NCBI GenBank assembly: GCA_905147135.1
Contig: LR990053.1
Coordinates: 508,501-572,500, forward strand
Direction of reading: 5' to 3'
Source: Blastobasis lacticolella
Lineage: Eukaryota; Arthropoda; Insecta; Lepidoptera; Blastobasidae
DNA: 64,000 bases
In this document: positions 10,240 to 17,737 of the stretch, in pieces
Position numbering within the stretch: the first letter of the stretch is position 1
Layout of the letters: every line of letters starts with the position of its first letter
Program-made: the position numbers and the translations under genes
Notes under the pieces: model-generated
Told to the model about the DNA's origin: nothing
Seen by the model: the letters and a program-made list of their open reading frames with translations, nothing else
Database searches by the model: none

Positions 10240-10528
10240 GGTGGACTGGCTTACTCTTGCTGTAGTTTTAGGTGGTTTTTCTTAATTATACTAGACATAC
10301 CTACGAGTATATAATATAATATAGCGTTCCGGCTCTGTCTGGCATTGTCGAGCCCGGTTCGGTTGTGGTTGGCAAGGGATACGTTTATCTACAGACATAG
10401 GGCGGTCAGCGTGTCACTGTGTATTTCCTTCCTACTTTCCTACCCCCCTCCTTTTTGACGATTGAAAGAGATATTTAATGTCCTAATCAATAAAGAAATT
10501 TTGATTTGATTGATTTGATTTGATTTGA
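10240..10528 (+). mobile_element. LINE 3' region with TTGAT tail, copy A
   Basis: Matches copy B at 11850-12125 (opposite strand) in several blocks: cttactcttgc, gtagttttaggt, actagacata, ctggcattgtcg, gtgtcactgtgt and gatatttaatgtcctaatc followed by aataaagaaattttga. The end is a TTTGAT/TTGAT microsatellite. A third, weaker relative of its last 100 bases lies at 22600-22720. Confidence 0.7.
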
Positions 10529-10530
10529 TA

Positions 10531-11045
10531 AGACTCTTAAACGCCTGTGCGACAATGAGATTAGAGATAAGGCACTCATAAAACATCCCCTGCATAAAAA
10601 TCAACATGCAAATACAAAGGGTAAATCTACAGAATCGGCACTGCATGCAGTGTTTGGGAAAATCAAAAATGCAATTCAAATTAAAGCAATATGTCTAGGT
10701 ACTTTTATAGATATAGAAATTCATTCAACTAGATAGTAATCCTAACAAACAGGTGTCAGTAGTAAGAGGATGCCCACGAGGTGGAGTCCTCTTCTATGGA
10801 ATTTGGTGGCTAATACACGAATTTCTAAACTAAACTCTAACTATTTTTTCACAATAGGTTATGCATTCATAAACAAACACATATTCTACACAATATCCAT
10901 AATATTATCCAAATAAATATCTGGCTGTTTTATGATGATTTCTTCAACGCTCAATACTATGTACTAAATAACTTCCTGTTAGAATTTAAGGAATGTTTGC
11001 CTGTAAAAATTACTTGTAGCGATAAGGTAGCCTTTGCTTATATTC
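10531..11045 (+). pseudogene. Old LINE RT remnant, right half
   Basis: Coding resumes here as KTLKRLCDNEIRDKAL, then KHPLHKNQHANTKGKSTESA, FGKIKNAIQIKAICLGTFID, and after an A/T-rich gap QVSVVRGCPRGGVLFYGIWW. These are the RT blocks that normally follow SFLLK: the NQHAY-GKSTETAL block, G-x-FLDIEGAF and RGCPQGGVLSPLLW. The YADD box is replaced by YAFI and stop codons are frequent further on. It continues 1500-1786 exactly; together they pre-date the 8.7-kb insertion. Confidence 0.75.
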
Positions 11046-11166
11046 CTACTGATTGTGACTGATTAGAATTGATAAATTGTCTATTTTCTTCTTGATGAAT
11101 GGTGAGATACAGTCAGGCAGTCTGTCACTCTTATCTGTTAAATAGAAGTAACTGTTAAGCACTTAC

Positions 11167-11318
11167 CTTTTAGTCCATTGTCCAGCTCGCACGGTTTGTG
11201 ATCCATTAATCAAGATTAAAAGGGTGTCTTTTTTAACAAAATTCTTTGATGCAAATATGAAGGTCCTCCTGTCTTCCCTTTCCTCGTCTATAGGCACTGG
11301 ATGTCGCTTTAGATGCTC
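11167..11318 (-). CDS. ARB2A: ARB2A (FAM172A)-like protein, exon 3
   Basis: Minus-strand exon of 152 nt read from 11318 to 11167. The acceptor is ttgatcaatcag before GAGCAT and the donor is AAAG followed by gtaagt, a strong consensus. It starts in phase 0 and ends in phase 2. The encoded 50 residues include HPVPIDEE, RRTFIFASK and the signature LLILINGSQTVRAGQWTK. This matches the start of the Arb2 domain, where vertebrate ARB2A has a similar L-x-HGSG-VRAGQWAR block (a hydrolase-like fold with a nucleophile-elbow region). ARB2A family proteins are linked to chromatin silencing and co-transcriptional splicing through Argonaute partners in vertebrates; the role here is inferred. The next exon is not found and should lie left of the TE nest. 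Confidence 0.85.
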
Positions 11319-11678
11319 CTGATTGATCAAAATTATGCAGGTACTGAGACATTGCAATAGAAGGCCGTTTCCAAATTTTTATGTTTAGACAACAAATATG
11401 CTTCAGAGACGAAATTTCGGTGAAATATTCGTTTTATCGACCTCTTGCCTTGTTCTTGGTTTAACCAAAATATAACTATAATTTTATAATTTCTTCTAAA
11501 CCGCTTAGTAAGACAAATATTGAATAGAGGAATTATCGTTAAAATTCTGGTGTTTTTACATGCCTACCACTTCAACATTCGATATTAGGGTATTTAAGAC
11601 GTTCCGAATTGCCGAATCGATTTCAACTGAACAAAGCTTGTAGTGGGTAATTAGGGCTACATAAAAATAATAATATAC

Positions 11679-11815
11679 CTTAGTTTCCAGTAAATGGTAC
11701 ACATATTTTGTTACTCCGTCTGCTATATTATGGTAATACTCATCGTTAACTACTTTGTTACCACTTATGTCCCAATTGTAGGGGTCTGTAAATTTCAGCT
11801 TCCGTAGCTTGCCTT
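11679..11815 (-). CDS. ARB2A: ARB2A (FAM172A)-like protein, exon 2
   Basis: Minus-strand exon of 137 nt from 11815 to 11679. The acceptor tctattattacag is preceded by a pyrimidine-rich run and the donor is ACTAAG followed by gtatatt. It begins with two bases completing a codon (phase 1 in) and ends in phase 0, matching exon 3. It encodes GKLRKLKFTDPYNWD, then NDEYYHNIADGVTKYVYHLL, the pre-domain helix block that in the family precedes the Arb2 hydrolase-like core. Between exon 2 and exon 3 the intron is only 360 bp. Phase agreement on both sides and family order make this a confident call. Confidence 0.85.
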
Positions 11816-11849
11816 CTGTAATAATAGAAATTAATGTAAAATATCCTAA

Positions 11850-12125
11850 TATTTATTTAAACTCAAAATTTCTTTATTAATTAGGACACTAAATATCACA
11901 CACAGTGACACGTTAGCCGGGCCCAGGGCCCACCTACGCCGGGCACGGTCGGACCGTGGTCGGACAATGGATCGTGTTCGGGCAGTGGTGGACAATACCA
12001 AACAGAGCCGGCCAGCGCCCGACAATGCCAGGCACACCAAGAACGCGCCCGCAATATTATATATCCTATGTCTAGTATACCTACTTAAGACAACAACCTA
12101 AAACTAGGGCAAGAGTAAGTAAGGA
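11850..12125 (-). mobile_element. LINE 3' region, copy B
   Basis: Reverse-complement relative of 10240-10528, ending (leftwards) in aataaagaaattttgag and a TTTAAATAAATA tail. It abuts RT C-terminal coding at 12119-12402, so here the 3' region is attached to an R1-like LINE. Confidence 0.65.
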
Positions 12126-12402
12126 CGGCTGCCTCATAGGAGATGGTGCAGTACCCACGTATCGCCCTGATCGCCATAACGAGTTGCGGTCTCCGCAAAT
12201 GCATTTTGTTGTAGGCGGATAAGGCATCTACCCAAACTACTCCGTATAGGGCCATCGGCCGGATGACCCCGGTGTAAAGCCGCCGCATGCTGTGCTTGGG
12301 CCACCCAACCTCGGAAGCAGGCCACTTAGGGCACCTGCGATCCTCACTAATTTCGGTGACAATTGGCGAAAATGCTCCCAACGTGACAAGCTTTTGTGAC
12401 AC
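12119..12402 (-). pseudogene. R1-like LINE RT C-terminal remnant
   Basis: The minus-strand frame reads VGWPKHSMRRLYTGVIRPMA, LYGVVWVDALSAYNKMHLRR, PQLVMAIRAIRGYCTISYEA. This is the conserved C-terminal block of R1-clade elements (RRLY-GV-RSMALYGAPVW ... LRRPQRVMAVRVIRGYRTISYEAA). Only about 95 residues remain; the N-terminal RT and EN are absent, as in a 5'-truncated insertion. It lies in intron 1 of the ARB2A-like gene. Confidence 0.75.
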
Positions 12403-12730
12403 GTATAGCGCTGTCTCGTTCTAAGCAGGGCAGTTCGGTTTAGGTCCTGCTATAAGAGTTCATGGTAGGCCTGCGGTGCAGAGCGCGGCGTCCTGTGTTA
12501 TAATGGAACGACAATCTACGCAAAACTCTGATAGTGAGAAGCCAAACTGTGGCCCGACCGATGGTGCGCAATCGGCAAGGCTTAAATGCTGTCTGATAAT
12601 AATAATCACGTGAGACGATTTGTCGTTTAAGGGTATTGTAGCAATACAAGGAACCTTAATAAAACTGAAATTTATGGTTAAATATATTAATCACGCCGAC
12701 AATGTTATAAAATAAAATGTAATACCTCTC

Positions 12731-12797
12731 CTGAGTTGAAAGCATAGCCTAAAGAAGCTAACTTACTAACAGCTGAAGGTTCTGATACACTACCCAT
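12731..12797 (-). pseudogene. Duplicate ARB2A first exon, donor lost
   Basis: The ATG is at 12797-12795 and the frame MGSVSEPSAVSKLASLGYAF differs from the other copy at about 7 of 67 bases. The donor position has GA (TCAG followed by gagag) where the other copy has GT. The nearest alternative donor (GAGAG followed by gtatta) would put exon 2 out of frame and reach TGA within seven codons. A MITE also separates it from its upstream region. Most likely a dead copy; an alternative non-coding first exon cannot be excluded. Confidence 0.7.
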
Positions 12798-12810
12798 TTT
12801 CAATTAATTA

Positions 12811-13286
12811 CACCGGCACACAAAAAAACAAAAATTGTCTGTACACCGGGCGCCACCTATCTACGGGCATGTTTTTCAACCCGCTGAATACGAATTTTAA
12901 GTCAGTTTAGGCCGTCCAGCTTTCAATTTAGTGAATTGAAGTAAATTGCATAAAACCCCAAAAAAAAGCGAAAATACGATGTTTTGGCAAGAAAAAAAAT
13001 TTTGACATCTAAGGCAAGCATAATTTTTATGTATTTTGGTCTGTTAAATACTAATTTCGATCGTACTTTAATCATAAACTTATTTAATTCGAAAAAAATT
13101 ATAAAATGTCCTTAAAAATTGCAAAAATCGTAAAAAATTTGGATTATCTTAGTACAAAAAATTTTCAAAATTGGAGGCTGGACGGCCTAAACTGACTTAA
13201 AATTCGTATTCAGCGGGTCGTAAAACATGCCCGTAGATAGGTGGCGCCCGGTGTACAGACATTTTTTTATTTTTTGTGTGCCAGTG
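12811..13286. mobile_element. 476-bp foldback MITE with TTA duplication
   Basis: Inverted arms of about 110 bases (12811-12920 and 13177-13286) start with CACCGGCACAC and end with GTGTGCCAGTG. TTA flanks both sides (12808-12810 and 13287-13289). The internal part is AT-rich and non-coding. TTA duplications fit PIF/Harbinger-type elements. The paralogous segment at 15571-15600 is the unoccupied site. Confidence 0.85.
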
Positions 13287-13394
13287 TTATTATTATAACC
13301 AAAACTCGTTAATGCTATTTAAAGAAACAGTTCGGCCACACTACTAACAATAATATTACGAAATAATACGAAAGTCTAGCGCAAGACTTCGTAT

Positions 13395-13716
13395 TTCAGC
13401 CGTTTGGTGTGGAAACGTTGGGACCGTGGGGCCCTGGTGCGAGAAAGTTATATATAGAACTATCAAAAAAAATTAATGAAACCACTGGTGACCAGAGAGC
13501 TGGCTCGTTCCTCGGGCAACGGAGTAGCATCGCTATTCAACGAGGAAACGCGGCCAGCTTTCTGGGCACCATTCCGGGGGGCAGCGGAGTGGACGACTTT
13601 TTTACTTTTTAGTATATATTTTATATGTATTAGCGAATATATTTGCATTGTAGCTGTAAATATGTGTTTTATGTGTATATTAAACTTTAATATTCGAAAA
13701 AAAAAAAAAAAAAAAG
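13395..13716 (+). pseudogene. 3' end of a poly(A)-tailed retroelement, C-terminal coding
   Basis: The frame 13409-13612 encodes METLGPWGPGARKLYIELSK, INETTGDQRAGSFLGQRSSI and AIQRGNAASFLGT, then a stop. The block GDQRAG-FL-QR-SIAIQRGNAAS is a recurrent C-terminus of reverse-transcriptase ORFs in animal genomes as I remember it; the family name is not certain. It is followed by about 90 bases of 3' sequence and an 18-A run ending at 13716, typical of target-primed insertion. The coding part is 5'-truncated. Confidence 0.6.
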
Positions 13717-13739
13717 ATAAATAAGTCGCAGCCAACTGG

Positions 13740-13870
13740 ATAATTCAGCCATTTTATTAGAAGGCTAGACCAAATTAAGCGCCGGGTTTAATTGAATGGC
13801 TGAAGGACAGCTAGCCAAGTTGTTGAATGTAACGTTCACCTACTTGGCTAAACGTTATTTAGCCGTTTTG
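13740..13870. repeat. Short inverted repeats, possible MITE fragment
   Basis: Two nested foldbacks: attcagccattttatt with aattgaatggctgaag, and agccaagt with acttggct. No target duplication was found, so the boundaries are approximate. Confidence 0.35.
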
Positions 13871-14219
13871 TTAAAAAGTATACAGATGGTTGGTTGAGTG
13901 ACCATAAGTTCGTAACTTGAATGATAATCTTATTTAAGATAAAAAAATCGAATGAATTAATAAAGGTCACTTTTATTTAATAAATAAATTATTAGTGGCA
14001 AGATATTCAGCAAGTAGGTATACAATTAATTAATCACGTCCGCATTTATACAGTTGTAATAACATATTATAGTTAGCTCCTATCCCGTTTGGCTAATGCT
14101 CGCGCGATGGGATATTATGTACCCTGTAAAAAGGAGAAACGACTAAAGGACCAATAATAATAATGACATGAGAATAGCATAAAATACAAAATTACACAAT
14201 CGTTTTCAGTAAAAATAAT

Positions 14220-14790
14220 TTACTTACAGTAAAATTGAATGAAACATTTAAATTTTCTTCGCAATTTCAGATTTAGTGAAAAACGTCTTACTTTGTTGAC
14301 AGGCAGTACTTTTATGGCATTCGATACTGCAGTGACGACACTATTGTCGTTCCACTTACACACAATTATGTTTTCGACTTTTGCAGATTTATATTTGTAC
14401 GTGCCCCACTCAGAATTTTGCATGTCCTTATTAGAAATAAGGGGGCATTTTGACACCCGATTTTCTCTAACTGTTCCTGTAGCTTTTAGGCCGCGCCTAC
14501 GAAGTTCATCAATAAGTGGAATAGACGTAAAAAGTTATCAAAGAAGAGATGGAAAGGTGCTCTTGAATCAATTTTCTGAAGTTCGTCGGCGTACTGTAAG
14601 GCAACACTAGCACCCAGGCCCAGAGTTGGGACCCAGGTAGATTTTGAAGCAACACGAAATCTTCGTGTCCAGAGTCCTCGTCAGTTATTTCTGCGTTACA
14701 ATTTTCAGGCGTCATGATAGTTATAGAGTCTAGAACGATATCTTCAGCATTTTGCTCCAATTCCACAATTATCTCATGCAAAGTGAGTTG
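14220..14790 (-). pseudogene. piggyBac-like transposase remnant
   Basis: Minus-strand pieces in order: ITIMTPENCNAEITDEDSGH (acidic N-terminal region typical of PGBD proteins), then after a deletion LGLGASVALQYADELQK, FHLFFDNFFTSIPLIDELRR (DNFFTS box with one of the catalytic Asp), GLKATGTVRENR and KCPLI, followed by VCKWNDNSVVTAVSNAI and KVRRFS. The middle of the catalytic domain is missing and frames shift, so it is non-functional. A piggyBac-type end with TTAA lies at 15181-15218 on the N-terminal side. Confidence 0.8.
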
Positions 14791-15180
14791 TTTGCCGGGA
14801 TTCCTAAAACAATGAAGAATGCATTAGAAATGGTATTACATTTCCCTACTCTGTCTTATACGGAACAGGCTAAACAAAGAGATATTTCTTGAAGAAAGTG
14901 TTCTACGACTGACTAACTATTTTGTATTTTCAAAATAAATTGGAACTAAATATTAATAATTACATCACAAATAAACAGTCAACACCTTAAAATTTGTCAT
15001 AACTTACCTTGAATAACTCATTGTAAATTCTACGAATTTTAACCTTATTTTACACAAAAACAATAAACTGCAGCTCACGGTTATCACTTTGCAATGACAA
15101 AGAAAACACTCGACTGCTAATCGCGACATAAGAAAAAATCTCAAACTACCCTCAAAATGGCCCATATTTTTAAATAGTGG

Positions 15181-15218
15181 GTGTGTCGTTAACGACACAG
15201 TAGGCGTAAGTGGGTTAA
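15181..15218 (-). mobile_element. piggyBac-type terminus with TTAA
   Basis: Read on the minus strand this is TTAA, then CCCACTTACGCCTACTGTG and the small palindrome gtgtcgttaacgacac. TTAA followed by CCC is the usual start of piggyBac elements. The opposite terminus was not found, probably lost. Confidence 0.6.
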
Positions 15219-15376
15219 AAAATTGCCATACATAGATTTTTTTAAAATAATCGATTCGGTATTAGCGTGGTCTTATTATATTTTAATCGATCTTCAATTA
15301 CCAAAGTTGTCAGGGCGCCATCTAGCGAGTGGTTAGGAATGCTTTATATACCTATTGGAAAACTGCTCGTTACGAC

Positions 15377-15653
15377 TAACGATTTGTCGTATAAGACTGT
15401 TGTAGTCAAACAAGGAACCCTTATAATTTTTCATCCGTCTGTCTATCCGTACTATAAAACTGAAAGATATACATATTAATCACGCCGACAAAATCGAATA
15501 CTTAACCTGAGTTGAAAGCATAGCCTAAAGAAGCTAACTGAAAAGCAGCTGAAGTTTTTGATACACTAGCCATATTTAACTTATTATTACTTTAACCAGA
15601 TCGTTAATGCTATTTAAACGAACAGTTCGGCCACACTTCTAACAATAATTACG
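15377..15653 (-). promoter_or_regulatory. ARB2A promoter/exon 1 segment, intact copy
   Basis: Contains exon 1 (15507-15573) and about 80 bases upstream (15574-15653) conserved in the duplicate copy, including gttaatgctatttaaacgaa and cagttcggccacac. No TATA box at the expected distance is clear. Retention of upstream blocks in both copies could reflect shared ancestry only. Confidence 0.45.
15507..15573 (-). CDS. ARB2A: ARB2A (FAM172A)-like protein, exon 1 (start)
   Basis: Starts at ATG 15573-15571 and encodes MASVSKTSAAFQLASLGYAF plus NS, ending after 67 nt at CTCAG followed by gttaagt. Phase 1 leaves a G that joins AA at the start of exon 2 to give Glu, producing LGYAFNSEGKLRKL. This matches the family pattern LGY-FNE-G-LR at the start of ARB2A proteins. 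The intron to exon 2 is 3.7 kb and holds the piggyBac remnant, a retroelement end, the broken duplicate of this exon and an R1-like end. The start codon is chosen because it is the first ATG in frame and is conserved in both copies. Confidence 0.75.
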
Positions 15654-15894
15654 TGTCATAGTAATTTTATACAACGTATTGATAAACGTACCACATTATG
15701 AGTTGATAACAACTATCGCGGTATTTAATTCGGATTGTAGCCACAAACGATAGCACTTCATATTATTTTTTGGAAGCGCATTCAAACTTTTATCTTTCTG
15801 TTATAATTTCCGTTGCCCGTAAGAGCTCCTTATCAAAACATAACCTTCTAGGATCTGAATCCATTATACCCTATTTACATTTTTCAAGGTGTTT

Positions 15895-16213
15895 AGCGAA
15901 GTCGAATCAGAAATGAGGAGATCCGCAAGCCAACCAAGGTCACCAACATAGCCCTAAGAATTACGAGGCTAAAGTGGCAGTGGCAGGGCACATAGCTCGA
16001 AGAACAGATGTCCGATGGGGCATTAAAGTTCTCGAGTGGCGACCATGTACCGGAAGACGTAGCGTATGTACAAGGTGGATTGTCGACCTGGTAAAGATCG
16101 CAGGTACCAGCTGGATGCGGAAAGCACAGGACCGGCCTTTGTGGAGATCTCTGGGGGAGGTCTATGCCCAGCAGTTAGCGTCTTCTGGCTTATATGATGA
16201 TGCTGATGATTAG
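15895..16213 (+). pseudogene. RTE-clade LINE 3' end
   Basis: Encodes NIALRITRLKWQWAGHIARR, DVRWGIKVLEWRPCTGRRSV and WSLGEV-like ending ASSGLYDDADD. The block RLKWQWAGH-AR ... RWG-KVLEWRP-TGRRSVGRPP-RW-DDL is diagnostic for the C-terminus of RTE-type reverse transcriptases. It ends in a GATGATGCTGATGAT tail, the usual RTE 3' microsatellite. Strongly 5'-truncated. Confidence 0.8.
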
Positions 16214-16379
16214 TGAAGTTAGTGAGTAAGTACAGTTGTCTCGCAAACTACTTGAAAGTGGCAAGTGCATCCCTCGTGCGCCCACTCAACCCACATACGT
16301 AAATAAACAGTCTATGATCAACAAAAGCAGGCGAACCATCGATTTATTTAGATATTGGAAATTGTTTCTAGACAATACG

Positions 16380-16460
16380 TGGACTTATGAAATGAAATGA
16401 AATTTTTAAATGAAATGAAATCTTAAATACTTATTTATACTTATTTTAAATACTTATCAG
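16380..16460. repeat. AAATG simple repeat and tandem tacttattt units
   Basis: Short tandem units atgaaatgaaatgaaat and taaatacttattt; no more can be said. Confidence 0.6.
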
Positions 16461-16506
16461 TGAAGTACGTAAAAATGTTTTTACTTTACGCCCATAGGAA
16501 GCCAAT

Positions 16507-16812
16507 GAGCGTCGGTGTGGTGTCTGACTCGTACTCCGAGGTACCGGGTTCGAACCTCAATGCCGCCATGTACCGATAACTCTTTTTTGAGTTATGTACA
16601 TTAGTTGAACACTAACCGATGCTCTTACAACGGGGGAAAAATCCCGCTGAAACCAGGCGACTGAATACGTAACAATGATCCAATCTGGTCAGGTTCCTCC
16701 GTTAACAGGGTCGCGGAAGTCAGATTGTAGTCGCTCCAATGTAATTACCTGATCTGCCAAATCCTGGTTCAGATTTAAGAACACAACTGGCACATTAACG
16801 CTGAGATGCAGA
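16507..16812 (+). mobile_element. tRNA-derived SINE, family D, near full length
   Basis: The head (about 16507-16570) is tRNA-like with a B box (gggttcgaacc) and a degenerate A box. The body contains tgatccaatctggtcaggtt, gtcgctccaatgtaattacc and ends near aacgctgagatg. Some 14 copies of this family occur in the window, in both orientations. Confidence 0.75.
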
Positions 16813-17261
16813 ACATCAACAACGTATTATACTTTCTTATACGGTTCAATTGAAATTCAATTGAGCCATTTGTAAATTAGCAGACTTAGGACCCTGATCT
16901 CGTATCCACACATCTGACTCCGTTTAGCGGACTCCTACGTAATGAGGTTTACGGTCCAACTAACTTCTCAGACTCGCGAGACCGAATTGACGAACTTCTG
17001 GATATTAGACTTCTAATTATAAGCTGCTCATAACTTCGAGAATCACGAATGGCGATGACGTGTTCGGTCCGACTTTGTGAACCGTGCCTAAATTGGAGCA
17101 ATGCATGGGTTGGTACGCTGTGTTTCGCATATTTTAAGGTCCTGTTCGTATTAATATTATTAACGGTAAAGTTTATGCGGATAGATCTGGGAACGAAGAG
17201 CGAAAACATACAAAACATTAATAGATGGTACGTTAAAACAAGGTCATACGATCAATGTTAG
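16813..17261. other. Unassigned sequence left of the jockey insertion
   Basis: No supported gene. A small palindromic stretch caattgaaattcaattg is present near 16845-16865. Confidence 0.4.
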
Positions 17262-17273
17262 CTGACCACTTAG
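17262..17273. repeat. Target-site duplication of the jockey LINE, left
   Basis: ctgaccacttag, identical to 21801-21812. Confidence 0.9.
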
Positions 17274-17737
17274 TTTTTTGTTTTTAAAAAGTCTTTATTA
17301 ATTTAACATAAACTTTTACAAATCATTAGTAATAACTAATTTAGTTTAACATATCATAATTTTATAAGCATACAATGCTGCTTTTATAACTATTTAAACA
17401 ATGGGGTTAAAAACAAATAAACACTAACAATCTTTATACACTACGGCAAACAGCCATTTACATTATTTTTAGGTATGTAAGGATTGGTTTCAACTTACAT
17501 TTTTTACTATGTCGACAATAGGTACATTAGCATTACTTATTATTCACAAAAATATCAACTGATACGGATGTGTAAGATAAGTAGGCAGATACTTTAACTA
17601 AAATAACTTATAATAATTATAGAGAATATGTAGGTACTGCCGAGTAAGACACAAAAAAACTGCATACAATAATGCATCGCGCGCGTAATAAACAACGATA
17701 TTGCAATAGTATCGGCCAGCGCGTCGATGCGCCTACG
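17274..17737 (-). other. 3' untranslated region of the jockey LINE
   Basis: Non-coding, ending with an AATAAA signal and an A-rich tail adjoining the left target duplication. Confidence 0.8.

Larger units (their letters stand above)
1787..10528 (+). mobile_element. SGNH-EN-RT LINE insertion, itself interrupted
   Basis: This block interrupts an older LINE: the sequence just left (ccttaa, ending 1786) and just right (taagactc, from 10529) rejoin in frame, sharing only TAA. Inside, in order, are an SGNH-like hydrolase domain (about 1800-2340), an endonuclease (about 2555-3335), RT (3392-4142, resumed at 8401-9645) and a long 3' region ending in a TTGAT-type microsatellite at about 10500-10528. 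The 5' end is probably truncated. Two later insertions sit within it: a 58-bp palindrome at 2758-2815 and 4.26 kb at 4143-8399. The 3' limit is inferred from the junction; 9800-10528 could instead contain independent insertions. Confidence 0.65.
12612..13361 (-). repeat. Duplicated ARB2A promoter/exon 1 segment, broken copy
   Basis: Aligns with 15377-15653: shared blocks include acgatttgtcgt, aatcacgccgacaa, gttgaaagcatagcctaaag, gttaatgctatttaaa and acagttcggccacac. The 476-bp MITE at 12811-13286 is inserted in this copy only, ten or so bases upstream of the ATG. Confidence 0.8.
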
